From Alphaproteobacteria bacterium (GTDB lineage Bacteria > Pseudomonadota > Alphaproteobacteria > Caulobacterales > Aquidulcibacteraceae), in assembly GCA_016124255.1 (NCBI GenBank), contig WGOB01000084.1, forward strand, positions 1 through 35,423: DNA of 35,423 nt, in the 5' to 3' direction. Of this stretch, positions 1 through 7,486 are shown piece by piece (position 1 is the first letter of the stretch; each line of letters starts with the position of its first letter). The notes beneath the pieces were generated by a model. That model saw only the letters and a list, made by a program, of their open reading frames with translations, did no database searches and was not told the DNA's origin. The translations under genes were made by a program, and so were the position numbers.

Positions 1-166
1 CGCGCTCATAAAGCTTCTTCTGCCAGCGGACCTGCGCCTCTTTGTCGAGATAGCCGTTCTTGGATTGGCCCATCATCGCCTTCAGGTCGGCGTCGTAATT
101 GTCCTTGATCCAGGCGCGGACTTCATCGCGGAACTGCAGGTCTTCAGGCGTGAAAGCGAGATCCAT
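1..166 (-). CDS. Acyl-CoA dehydrogenase, N-terminal fragment (runs off the window)
   Basis: Only the first 55 codons are present; the gene continues beyond position 1. The translation begins MDLAFTPEDLQFRDEVRAW and continues with a charged helix. This is the standard N-terminal helical start of the acyl-CoA dehydrogenase family (FAD-dependent alpha,beta-desaturation of acyl-CoA thioesters). It closely resembles the start of the complete paralogue at 8134-9330 (MNLEFTPEELAFRDEVRAF). The ATG at 164-166 follows a purine-rich GAGGA a suitable distance upstream. It is the last gene of the long minus-strand run. Substrate cannot be told; the FAD-binding and catalytic parts lie outside the window. 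Confidence 0.88.
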   Translation of the reverse strand, partial: MDLAFTPEDLQFRDEVRAWIKDNYDADLKAMMGQSKNGYLDKEAQVRWQKKLYER

Positions 167-246
167 GGCGGGGCGTCCTCCGCGCGCCATGATAGGCGGC
201 GCCGCGCCCCGCGCAACGGCGCCGCGAGGGAAGCCGGCTCACCCGA

Positions 247-729
247 TCAGCTGCCGCTCGGCCAGCAGGCGTTGGCGACGAGCGCGAACTTTTCCAGCGC
301 ATCGGCGGCGTAGGCGTGCGTGGCGCCGCCCGCGCTCATCGAGACGGCGTCGCGGCTCAGATGCGCGTAGGAGCCCAGATTGGGCGGGCGCCGCGGCAGC
401 CGCACGCTGAGCGCGCCGCCGTCATATTCCGCTGGCACGTCGATCGTTTCCTGGCCGATGGTGAAGCGCGCGCGCGTATCCCCGCGCCCCCCGCCGAGGC
501 GATAATCCGTGACCATCATATCGCCCGCCGGCGTCTGGCAGGTGACGCGCGCGGTGACCGACCCGTCGGAATCGCGCTGCTCTGCAGTCGATAGCCCGGA
601 GACGGAATCGTAATTGAACGTCCACGATCCGGTGGAGCGCGCCGAAGACGGCGCCGACGGCGCAGAGGCGCACGACGCGACGAAGACCGCCGACAGCGCT
701 GCCGCGGCGAAAAAATGGGAACGGCCCAT
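247..729 (-). CDS. Small putative lipoprotein, unknown function
   Basis: 160 residues, unrecognised family. The N-terminus MGRSHFFAAAALSAVFVASC is a signal sequence ending in a lipobox-like VASC, so Cys20 is a likely lipidation site and the mature protein would sit in the envelope. The mature part is polar, with a beta-rich look (SWTFNYDSVSG, VTARVTCQTPAGDMMVTDYR) and one further Cys pair candidate (Cys89 region and the C-terminal ACWPSGS). I chose the internal ATG at 727-729 because GGAGGGA precedes it and the signal peptide starts there; the same frame stays open upstream without coding character. It follows the lipoprotein at 758-1288 by 28 bases, so the two are probably co-transcribed. 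Confidence 0.72.
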   Translation of the reverse strand: MGRSHFFAAAALSAVFVASCASAPSAPSSARSTGSWTFNYDSVSGLSTAEQRDSDGSVTARVTCQTPAGDMMVTDYRLGGGRGDTRARFTIGQETIDVPAEYDGGALSVRLPRRPPNLGSYAHLSRDAVSMSAGGATHAYAADALEKFALVANACWPSGS

Positions 730-757
730 GGTTTGTCCCTCCGACTGAGAAGAATGG

Positions 758-1288
758 TCAGCGCGCGCGGCGCTGGAAGAAATGAACGGTCTCGCCCGCG
801 CCGGCTTCCGCCGGCATCTGCAATTGCAGGCCCGCGTTCGACGCCGACCACGCAGTCGGCGCTTCGCCCGTGCGCCCGCACGTGAAGATAAGACCCGCAG
901 GCTCTTCGCGAAGACGCGCGCTGAAGCGTTCGGGATCTGCGTCCGCCGACCCGCGTGCGGTGACGAAATCCAGCGTCTGCCCTGCCTCGCTGTCGGCGAC
1001 GCGCACGCTGCGCCAGGTTTCTTCCGTCCACTCGCGGGCGCCGTTGCGCTGCTCCACGCGCGCGAGGTCATAGACGCCCGGCGTGATCGGCCCGCCGAGC
1101 AAACCCTCGTCCGCCGCCGCCGCAACCGATGGTCCAGGCGTCACCGACACCGCCGGATTGATCGCGACATCGTTGCACGCCGTCTCTGCGGACGGCGGCT
1201 CCGGCGCGGTTCCCCCGCTCTGGTTCTGCGCGCGATCGCACGCGGCGACAACCACGAGAAGCGCTGCGCACAAGACCGGTCTCAGCAT
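758..1288 (-). CDS. Putative lipoprotein, unknown function
   Basis: 176 residues. MLRPVLCAALLVVVAAC is a short hydrophobic signal peptide with a lipobox (VAAC, Cys17), followed by a disordered Ser/Gly/Pro linker typical of lipoproteins. The mature domain has Cys residues at its start (ETACNDVAINP) and near the end (FTCGRTGE), which could form a disulfide. No family recognised. The start ATG lies one base beyond the stop of the enoyl-CoA hydratase gene, with GGGAGA, part of that gene's last codons, acting as ribosome binding site. It is therefore probably translationally linked to the hydratase. A second lipoprotein follows. Confidence 0.75.
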   Translation of the reverse strand: MLRPVLCAALLVVVAACDRAQNQSGGTAPEPPSAETACNDVAINPAVSVTPGPSVAAAADEGLLGGPITPGVYDLARVEQRNGAREWTEETWRSVRVADSEAGQTLDFVTARGSADADPERFSARLREEPAGLIFTCGRTGEAPTAWSASNAGLQLQMPAEAGAGETVHFFQRRAR

Positions 1289-1289
1289 C

Positions 1290-2090
1290 CTATTCTCCCG
1301 TGAACTGCGCGGGCCGCTTCTCGATCAGCGCCGCCACGCCCTCCGCATGATCGCGGGTGTGATGCATCAGCGCCTGCCCCGCAGCGGAGAGTTCGAGCAG
1401 CGTGTCGTACGTCGTGTTCTGTCCCTGCCGCAGCAGCGTCTTTGCAAGACGCAGGGCTTGGGGCGGTTGTGCGGCGATTTTGAGGGCAAGCGCGTGCGTT
1501 TCCGCAGCCAGCTCATCAGCGCTCACAACCCGGGATGCCAGGCCCCAGCGTTCCGCCGTCTGCGCGTCGACGACGTCGCCCGTGAACAGAAGTTCAGACG
1601 CCCGGCTCATGCCGATCGTGCGCGGCAGAAGCCACGCGCCGCCGTCGCCGGGAATGAGCCCGAGCTTCAGGAAGGTGACGCCGAATTTGGCGGTCTCCGA
1701 CGCGATGCGGATGTCGGCCATGCAGGCCACATCGCAGCCGAGACCGATCGCGGGCCCGTTCACCGCCGCGATCAGCGGCACTTCCAGGAAATAAAGCGAC
1801 CGCACGATCCGATGGATGTTGCCGCGATAGGATTCGCGCAGTTCCGCCGGCGATCCGCCGAAGGCCCCGCCGCGCTCCTGCATCGCCTTGACGTTGCCCC
1901 CGGCTGAGAAGGCGCGCCCAGCGCCGGTGAGGATCGCACAACGGACGCCGATGTCGGCGTTGATCGCGCCGCACGCCGCTTCAAAGGCCGCCCCGTCTCC
2001 GGGGCTGCCCAGGGCGTTCATCGCGTCGGGTCGGTTGATGGTGAGCGTGACGATGGGGCCGTCGCGCGTGACGGTGAGAAGGTCGGCCAT
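1290..2090 (-). CDS. Enoyl-CoA hydratase/isomerase (crotonase family)
   Basis: 266 residues, the usual crotonase length. Visible family signatures: oxyanion-hole segment GAGRAFSAGGNVKAM near residue 60, the central AAVNGPAIGLGCDVACMADIRIA block near 110, and LGLIPGDGGAWLLPR near 140. The position occupied by the second catalytic Glu of classical hydratases is Asp/Gly-like here (PGDGG), so exact chemistry (hydratase, isomerase or other acyl-CoA reaction) is uncertain. The C-terminal helical tail is complete. It lies among three acyl-CoA dehydrogenase genes, which fits a role in beta-oxidation-like acyl-CoA breakdown. Its stop is one base from the start of the downstream lipoprotein gene. Confidence 0.92.
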   Translation of the reverse strand: MADLLTVTRDGPIVTLTINRPDAMNALGSPGDGAAFEAACGAINADIGVRCAILTGAGRAFSAGGNVKAMQERGGAFGGSPAELRESYRGNIHRIVRSLYFLEVPLIAAVNGPAIGLGCDVACMADIRIASETAKFGVTFLKLGLIPGDGGAWLLPRTIGMSRASELLFTGDVVDAQTAERWGLASRVVSADELAAETHALALKIAAQPPQALRLAKTLLRQGQNTTYDTLLELSAAGQALMHHTRDHAEGVAALIEKRPAQFTGE

Positions 2091-2117
2091 GCGCGCGTTG
2101 GTAAGCGGGGCGCCCGG

Positions 2118-2603
2118 CTAGAGCAAGGGCGCTTCCCCGCGCTCCAGGCCCAGGAGATAACGCTTGCGGTCAAGCCCGCCGCCGAACCCGGTGAGCGAAC
2201 CGTCCGCGCCGATCACGCGATGGCACGGCACGATGATCGGGATCGGGTTCTGCCCGTTCGCGGCGCCCACCGCGCGCATGGCTTTGGGCATGCCGATGGC
2301 CTTGGCGATGTAGCCGTAGGAAACGGTCGCGCCATAGGGGATGCGCGTGAGCGCGGTCCAGACCGCGCGCTGGAAATCCGTGCCTTCCGCCGGGCCGAAG
2401 GTCACGTCGAAGGTTTTGCGCTTGCCGGCGAAATACTGATCGAGCTCGCGCCGCGTCTGATCCAGGATCGGATCGCGCATACCGGACGCGCGTGGACGAG
2501 ACGCGTCGCGCTTGTCCTGCTCGAACCAGACCGAGATTAGCTTTTCACCGTCGCTCTTGAGTGTAAGCGGTCCAACCGGCGAGTCGTGCATGATGACGTT
2601 CAT
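2118..2603 (-). CDS. ogt: Methylated-DNA-[protein]-cysteine S-methyltransferase
   Basis: 161 residues from the ATG at 2601-2603. This suicide repair protein takes methyl groups from O6-methylguanine/O4-methylthymine onto its own cysteine. The active-site motif PCHRVIG is present with Cys127, preceded by the helix-turn-helix part (YGATVSYGYIAKAIG, then AMRAVGAANGQNP) and the N-terminal ribonuclease-like domain. An ATG 13 codons upstream exists, but the chosen ATG overlaps the stop of the restored alkA frame (TGATG). This is a classic coupled arrangement and gives the normal protein length. Because alkA carries a frameshift, translating ribosomes now stop about 100 bases earlier, so coupling is probably lost. 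Confidence 0.93.
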   Translation of the reverse strand: MNVIMHDSPVGPLTLKSDGEKLISVWFEQDKRDASRPRASGMRDPILDQTRRELDQYFAGKRKTFDVTFGPAEGTDFQRAVWTALTRIPYGATVSYGYIAKAIGMPKAMRAVGAANGQNPIPIIVPCHRVIGADGSLTGFGGGLDRKRYLLGLERGEAPLL

Positions 2604-4049
2604 CACGTGAGCCTTTCCTTCGATGTCGCGGGGCGCCGCCAAAGGCGCGCGGCAGCGTAGGCGCGCCAGGGGCGCCAGGTTTCGTGCGCCCGCGCGAGAT
2701 CGCCCTCATAGGCCGCGCGCAATGCGCTGTCGCCGAGCGGAAACGCGTCGGGATCGCCAAGGCCGCGCAGGGCGACGTATTTCAACCGTCCACGGACCAA
2801 TGCCCGAAAGCGCGGCGAGCCCCTCACGCCCGACGCTGACTGCGCCGCGCGCCAGCTTAAGCTCGCCGTCCGCCGCGGCGCGTGCGAGGCGCAGCAGCGT
2901 TTCGGCGCGCGCGCCGGGCATCCCGAGCGACGCGATCGCGTCCTTGCCAGCGTCGGCGATGCGGGCGGCGCTGGGAAACAGCCTGTCGAGGCCGGGAACG
3001 TCCGTTTCAATGGGCGCGCCGAGCCTTTCGACAAGGCGCGAGACGATGGTGGTCGCCGCCTTCACCGTCACCTGCTGGCCGATGACAGCGCGCACGGCGA
3101 GTTCGAACGGATCGATGCCGCCGGGCAGACGCACGATCGGGTCGCGAGCGATGTCGGCCGCGAAATCGCGCGCCAGAAACGCGTTGATCGCGTCGAGATC
3201 GGCGTCGAGATCGAGCGCGCCGCGGACGTTGGCGATGAGCTGGCGGAACGCCGGCATGAGGCCGTCCGACAGCGTCAGCTTCGGCGCAGCGCCGGCAAGA
3301 TCGAGCGTCAGCCAGCCGGCATGGGCGCCGGCCTGAAGCGTGCGCGTCCAGCAATGCGGCGCCGTCTGCGCTTCCACACGGGCGACGCGGCGCAGCTGAA
3401 AATGGGCGAGCGGGGCTGCGCCGTCGAACGCGCCGCGCGGCGCGAGCGTGAATCTCAAGCCGCCGCCGCCGCGCAATTTCTCCGGCGCGGCGCCGCGGCC
3501 GCGCACGCGCGACGGCGCCATGCCGTAGCGTTCGAGAAAGAGCGCATTGAAGCGCCGCAGGCTCTGGAAGCCGGAGGCGAACGCGACCTGCGTCATCGAA
3601 AGGTCTGTCTCTTTGAGAAGCCGCTTCGCGGTGAGCAGCCGGTGCGTCTGTGCGATCTCGACGGGGGCTGCGCCAAACGTCTTCAGCATGACCCGGCGCA
3701 GGTGCCGGTCGGTGACGCCCAGATCGCCGGCGAGATCTTCCAGGCCCTGCTCTTCGAGCGCGCCGGCCTCGATGCGCTTGACCGCGTCGTGCGCGAGGCG
3801 CTCGGCGGCGTCGATCGGCGCGGCGCCGGGCGCAAGCTCGGGCCGGCAGAGCAGGCAGGGGCGGAAGCCCGCCTTCTCGGCCGCAGCGGCGGAGAGGTGG
3901 AACGTGCGGTTTTCGCGCTTCGGCGTCCGCGCCGGGCAGACGCAGCGGCAATAGATGCCCGTCGAGGTGACGCCGATGAAGAAGAGGCCGTCATAGCGGC
4001 GGTCCTTGGCCTCAACCGCGCCGTGGCAGGTGGTCTCGTCGAGCAGCAT
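2603..4049 (-). pseudogene. Ada-like / AlkA DNA-3-methyladenine glycosylase fusion, broken by a 1-nt frameshift
   Basis: Domain order: Ada-type zinc/methyl-acceptor domain (residues 1-75; Cys34 and Cys38 in CRCVC, Cys65 and Cys68 in PCLLC), AraC-type helix-turn-helix (about 80-180), AlkA N-terminal domain (about 195-290), HhH-GPD glycosylase (about 300 on). The frame is open through the hairpin motif LSGIGPWTVE (ending Glu423) and then goes out of register, stopping at 2706. The expected continuation, YVALRGLGDPDAFPLGD and a WRPWRAYAA tail, is in the next frame from 2779 down to a TGA at 2603-2605. One extra A in the AAA run at 2780-2782 explains this. The lost part holds the expected catalytic Asp (FPLGD, matching E. 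coli Asp238). Either a true recent inactivation or a sequencing error; the restored product would be 481 residues. Confidence 0.88.
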
Positions 4050-4104
4050 GGGGCGAATATGGGCCGCTTTCCCCGCCCCGTCTCGCCGGAATCGGACTCC
4101 TTAG

Positions 4105-4323
4105 GGCGCGCCGGAACCGCGACGGCGACCCCATCGTGGAGGCGCGCCGAACGGCGTGACCGGAGAACGACGGCGCGTCTTCTCCTCGCGGCGCTGCCGG
4201 CTTCCAGCCGGCATGCGGGCCGGAGGCCCGCGATCTGACCTCCCCGAAGTTGAACCGGACCAAGCCGGTCACTCCAAGCGGCGCGCCGCCACGATGGGGT
4301 CCCGGTCACGGTTCCGGCGCGCC
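4105..4323. repeat. 219-bp MITE-like element with 44-bp inverted terminal repeats and internal REP-type hairpins
   Basis: Positions 4105-4148 and the reverse complement of 4280-4323 match at 40 of 44 bases; each arm begins and ends in GGCGCGCC. Seven bases inside each arm the symmetry resumes with GTGACCGG / CCGGTCAC. The centre holds two tight hairpins: GCCGGCT-tcc-AGCCGGC (4196-4212) and GCGGGCC-gga-GGCCCGC (4215-4231). No coding frame of substance and no transposase is present, and I see no clear target-site duplication. It fills nearly all of the spacer between the acyl-CoA dehydrogenase (stop 4344) and the Ada-AlkA gene (start 4049), so it may affect transcription through this junction. 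Alternative: a large composite REP/BIME rather than a transposable element. Confidence 0.75.
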
Positions 4324-4343
4324 AAAAAGAAGGCGCGCCGTGA

Positions 4344-5480
4344 TCAAGCCGCGAGCGTCAGCTCGCTATAGCGCTTCAGGTGGTGATCGACGTTGCCGAA
4401 CTGGGCGTCGATCATGGTGACGCGCTTGAAGTAGTGGCCGACCTTCATTTCGTCGGTGACGCCCATGCCGCCGTGGATCTGCACCGCGGCCTGGCCGACG
4501 AAACGTCCGGCGCGGCCGATCTGCACCTTGGCCCCTGCGGCGGCGCGTGCGCGCTCGTCGGCGCTCTCGCCGATCTTGAGCGCCGCCATATAGGCCATTG
4601 ACACCGATTGCTCGGTGGCCATGAACATGTCGACCATGCGGTGCTGCAGCACCTGGAAGCTTGCGATCGGCACGCCGAATTGCTTGCGCTGCTTAGCGTA
4701 CTCCAGCGTCAGCGCATGCATCTGACGCATGCAGCCGACGGCCTCCGCCGCGAGCGCCGCGATGGCCTCGTCTGTCACCCGCTCGACCAGCGGCAGCGCT
4801 TCGTCGGCAGGCCCAATCAACGCGTCGGCGCCGACCGAGACGTTTTCGAAATACACTTCCGAGGCACGGAAGCCGTCGATGGTGGGATAGTCGCGCGTGG
4901 TGACGCCCTTGGCGCCCTTGGGCACGATGAACGCGGAGACGCCCTTGGCGTCGCGCTGACCGCCTGCGGTGCGCGCGGTGACGATGAGATGATCCGCCTG
5001 CGGGGCGCCGATGACGACGGCCTTCTGCCCGTTCAGGACGTAGCCCGCGCCGTCCTTCTTCGCCGTCGTGGTCAGATCGGCCAGATTGAATCGACCTTTC
5101 GGCTCGGCGTAGGCGAACGCGACGACACGCTCGCCGGCGCCGATGGCGGGCAGATGCTCGCCTTTCTGCGCGTCGGAGCCGCCATGCTTGAGGAAACCCG
5201 CGCCGATCACCGCGGTCTGCAGATAGGGCTCGACCACCAGCCCCTTGCCGAACTCCTCCATGACGACGAGCACATCGATCGGGCCGCCGCCAAGGCCGCC
5301 ATGCTCTTCTGGGATCGGCGCCATCAAGAGGCCCATCTCGGCGAACGTCGCCCAATTCTTCTTCCAAGCGTCGGCGCTCTTGAGCATCTCGCGGCGCTTG
5401 TCGAAGTCATAATCGGCCGCGACGAACTTCGCGATCGAGTCGCGCAGCATGTTTTGTTCGTCGGTGAAATTGAAATCCAT
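4344..5480 (-). CDS. Acyl-CoA dehydrogenase (short-type subunit)
   Basis: 378 residues from the ATG at 5478-5480, preceded by GGAGAG; the frame is open upstream but without coding character. The N-terminus MDFNFTDEQNMLRDSIAKF is the typical acyl-CoA dehydrogenase start. The FAD/substrate middle domain (VVAFAYAEPKGRFNLADL, then NGQKAVVIGAPQADHLIV) and the C-terminal helical domain (LEYAKQRKQFGVPIASFQVLQHRMVDM; VQIHGGMGVTDEMKVGHYFKR) are complete. Proteins of this kind often pair with a ~400-residue partner; such a partner lies at 8134-9330, separated by the Uma2/RT-TIR genes. FAD-dependent acyl-CoA desaturation, cytoplasmic; substrate unknown. Confidence 0.93.
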   Translation of the reverse strand: MDFNFTDEQNMLRDSIAKFVAADYDFDKRREMLKSADAWKKNWATFAEMGLLMAPIPEEHGGLGGGPIDVLVVMEEFGKGLVVEPYLQTAVIGAGFLKHGGSDAQKGEHLPAIGAGERVVAFAYAEPKGRFNLADLTTTAKKDGAGYVLNGQKAVVIGAPQADHLIVTARTAGGQRDAKGVSAFIVPKGAKGVTTRDYPTIDGFRASEVYFENVSVGADALIGPADEALPLVERVTDEAIAALAAEAVGCMRQMHALTLEYAKQRKQFGVPIASFQVLQHRMVDMFMATEQSVSMAYMAALKIGESADERARAAAGAKVQIGRAGRFVGQAAVQIHGGMGVTDEMKVGHYFKRVTMIDAQFGNVDHHLKRYSELTLAA

Positions 5481-5554
5481 CGGGCTCTCCTCGCGCCAGT
5501 CATAGGCAAGCGGGCGCCCGGCGCAAGATGACGTGAGGGGAAATCGCCCCGCGC

Positions 5555-7270
5555 TCAGCCGCGGCGGCCGAAAATCCATTCCAGGAACGAACGCTTCGGC
5601 TTTGGCGCGCGCGGCGGATACGGCGCAAAGAGCGGCGGCAGCGCGTTGGGTCCCGCCGGCACGGGTTGGTACGCCCCGGTCGCCGGCACGGCGGTGCGCG
5701 ACGCAGGCCGCGCCGCCCTGGGCTTGGGCGGCGGACGCGCCGCATCGAGAAGCCGCAGCGCGACCTTGTCGGGATCGCTCGCCCAGACGACGTGGTTCTT
5801 GCCCTTGAGCAGCGGGAACTTGGCGAGGTCCGGCTTGCCGACGATGAGCGGCACCACGCGCTTTTGTCCGTTCACCTCCATCGCGAGCGCGGTGTTGATT
5901 TCCAACACGGGCCAGTCCTTGGCCACGGAATTGGACGACACGATCGCCAAGACGGTGCGCGCTGAACCCAGCGCGGTGTTGATCTTCTTGGTGAAGTTTT
6001 CGCCCCAGCCGATATGCGGCTCATCGAGGAACGTCTTGAGGCCGAGCCGCTCGCAGGCTTCGTAGATCGGCCGCGCGATCAGCTCCTTGTCCTCGCTGGC
6101 GTGACTGATGAAGACTTCGAAATTCTCCGCGCCAAACACCATCTGCTTGATGAACTTGGACGGGTTGGGATCAAGATCGAGCACGCGCCCGCAAAGCTTG
6201 AGGAAGACCGGATCGGCGGGGCCGCGCACCATCTTGATGTAGGCGAGCTGGCCATAGACCACGTTGCGGAACGCCGCGCCCGGCGTGACCGGGCCGCGGC
6301 CCTTCTTCGGCTTGGCGCCTCTGTGCTTCAGGAAGTGCTCGCTGCCCGCAGCGTCGAGCCCGAACTTCTCCCACGCATGCAGCATCGCGCGGACCTTGCG
6401 GATGCGCGAGCGCTCGACATTGGCCGCGACGTTCACCGTGAGCCCGGTGACGTTCTGGCGGACGCTGCGGCTCTGCAGGCGCACTTTGCGCAGATTGATC
6501 GCAAAGCCCGCCGCCGCGATCGCGCGGTCCAGCGCCTCGCCGGGGCGCACGCCAAGACTTGCGCCCTCGGTCTGCACCTTCATCGCGACAGCCGGGGGAA
6601 AGACCCCCTGGTTGGTCGAAAAGGTGATGTCGTCGGCGTAGCGCGAATAACGGAGATTGTGATCCTTCGCCAGGCGCGTCAGGCGTCGGTCGAGGCTCGC
6701 GGCGATGAAATTCGAGAGCGCCGGCGATGTCGGCGCGCCTTGCGGCAGGCCGTTGCGCAGCGTGCAAATCTGCGCGAGCACGGTGGCCGCACCCGGCCCG
6801 CACAGAAACGGCGCCGCCATGAACAGCCCGCGGATGCGCCCGAAATTGATGCTCGGAAAAAAATCCTCCAGATCGATGTTGAGCACGAGGCGCTGGCCGG
6901 CATGGCCTTTTGCGTTCGAGAGCACGCCGCGCTCCTTGATGAAGCCGTGTGCGCTTGGGTGGGCCTCGTAGGCGCCCGCGAGGATCGGCGCGAGCTTCTT
7001 CTGCATCTGCCGCACAAGGCCCGTGGGCGCATCGATGCGGCGCATGCCGCCCGAACGTTTCGGAATTTCAAACGTGCGGTAGCGCTGATTTTCCGGCGCC
7101 GTGTAGAGCACCCACACCATCGTGCCGTGCGCGACGCCGAAATAGCGGGCGACATCGTAAGCGTTGCGCAGCGGAGCGCCGTCGATGGCGAGCGCGCCGA
7201 GCGGAGGCGGCGGGACCGGCGCGCCCGCTTGCGGCGGCTCGGGCGGCGCGTCGGAAGTGGAAGGAGGCAT
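5555..7270 (-). CDS. Retron-type reverse transcriptase fused to a C-terminal TIR domain
   Basis: 571 residues. Order: Pro-rich lead (1-25), short N-terminal domain, reverse transcriptase (about 60-300), linker, TIR domain (383 to about 480), Pro-rich stretch (512-558), basic/aromatic tail SFLEWIFGRRG. RT signatures: NAKGH (119-123, the retron NAxxH motif), NIDLEDFFPSI (131-141), GLPQGAPTSPALSN (174-187), catalytic RYADD (210-214) and the retron hallmark VTGL (274-277). TIR: FEVFISHASEDKE, and WPVLE with Glu457 in the place of the NAD-cleaving glutamate. RT-TIR retrons are a known antiphage class: the RT makes an RNA-linked msDNA and the effector domain is expected to kill or arrest infected cells, here by NAD+ depletion (inference). 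GAGGGACGGG precedes the ATG; the ncRNA candidate is immediately 5'. Uma2 is upstream. Confidence 0.93.
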   Translation of the reverse strand: MPPSTSDAPPEPPQAGAPVPPPPLGALAIDGAPLRNAYDVARYFGVAHGTMVWVLYTAPENQRYRTFEIPKRSGGMRRIDAPTGLVRQMQKKLAPILAGAYEAHPSAHGFIKERGVLSNAKGHAGQRLVLNIDLEDFFPSINFGRIRGLFMAAPFLCGPGAATVLAQICTLRNGLPQGAPTSPALSNFIAASLDRRLTRLAKDHNLRYSRYADDITFSTNQGVFPPAVAMKVQTEGASLGVRPGEALDRAIAAAGFAINLRKVRLQSRSVRQNVTGLTVNVAANVERSRIRKVRAMLHAWEKFGLDAAGSEHFLKHRGAKPKKGRGPVTPGAAFRNVVYGQLAYIKMVRGPADPVFLKLCGRVLDLDPNPSKFIKQMVFGAENFEVFISHASEDKELIARPIYEACERLGLKTFLDEPHIGWGENFTKKINTALGSARTVLAIVSSNSVAKDWPVLEINTALAMEVNGQKRVVPLIVGKPDLAKFPLLKGKNHVVWASDPDKVALRLLDAARPPPKPRAARPASRTAVPATGAYQPVPAGPNALPPLFAPYPPRAPKPKRSFLEWIFGRRG

Positions 7271-7280
7271 CCCGTCCCTC

Positions 7281-7375
7281 GTACCTTACTAGGAGTACGG
7301 GGCTTCAGCCCCGTACTCCTAAAGATCGACATTTGTTGTTCCGCCGCAGGATCGACAGCGGACGTAGAAGGACCG
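7281..7375 (-). ncRNA. Candidate retron msr-msd RNA
   Basis: Retron RNAs sit just 5' of their RT gene. Reading the minus strand through this 216-base gene-free spacer shows: GUCCUUCU (7366-7373), a possible small msr hairpin UCCGC...GCGGA, the A-rich ACAACAAAUG, and a perfect 13-bp hairpin AGGAGUACGGGGC-UGAA-GCCCCGUACUCCU (7291-7320; one more A-U pair at 7290/7321). AGUAAGGUAC (7281-7290) follows, ten bases before the RT start codon. GUCCUUCU can pair with AG-U-AAGG-U-AC if two U bulges are allowed, giving an a1/a2-like closing stem around the hairpin. Position and order fit msr-msd-RT. Against: the a1/a2 pairing is short and bulged, and the hairpin core GGGGCTGAAGCCCC is also a common REP-type sequence. 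Boundaries are guesses. Confidence 0.45.
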
Positions 7376-7486
7376 GATGCCTCTTGCGCGCGATATCAGC
7401 GCGGGCGGCGACGCGAAGTCAATCGGCGCCAGGGTGCGCGGCTCAACCCGCGCGCGGGCGTTTCCGCGCGGCCACAGCCGGCCCGC

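Noticed and set aside
2603-3034. The 3' alkA frame as an independent small gene
   Set aside because: Its sequence is the exact continuation of the AlkA domain in a shifted register; it is part of the broken gene.
4149-4279. Open frames across the interior of the inverted-repeat element
   Set aside because: They follow the symmetric repeat on both strands and show no protein family; not coding.
7290-7321. The 14-bp hairpin read as a plain REP element or a terminator of the Uma2 gene
   Set aside because: Cannot be excluded, but it lies 166 bases past the Uma2 stop and next to the RT start, which fits an msd better; kept as a candidate ncRNA with low confidence.
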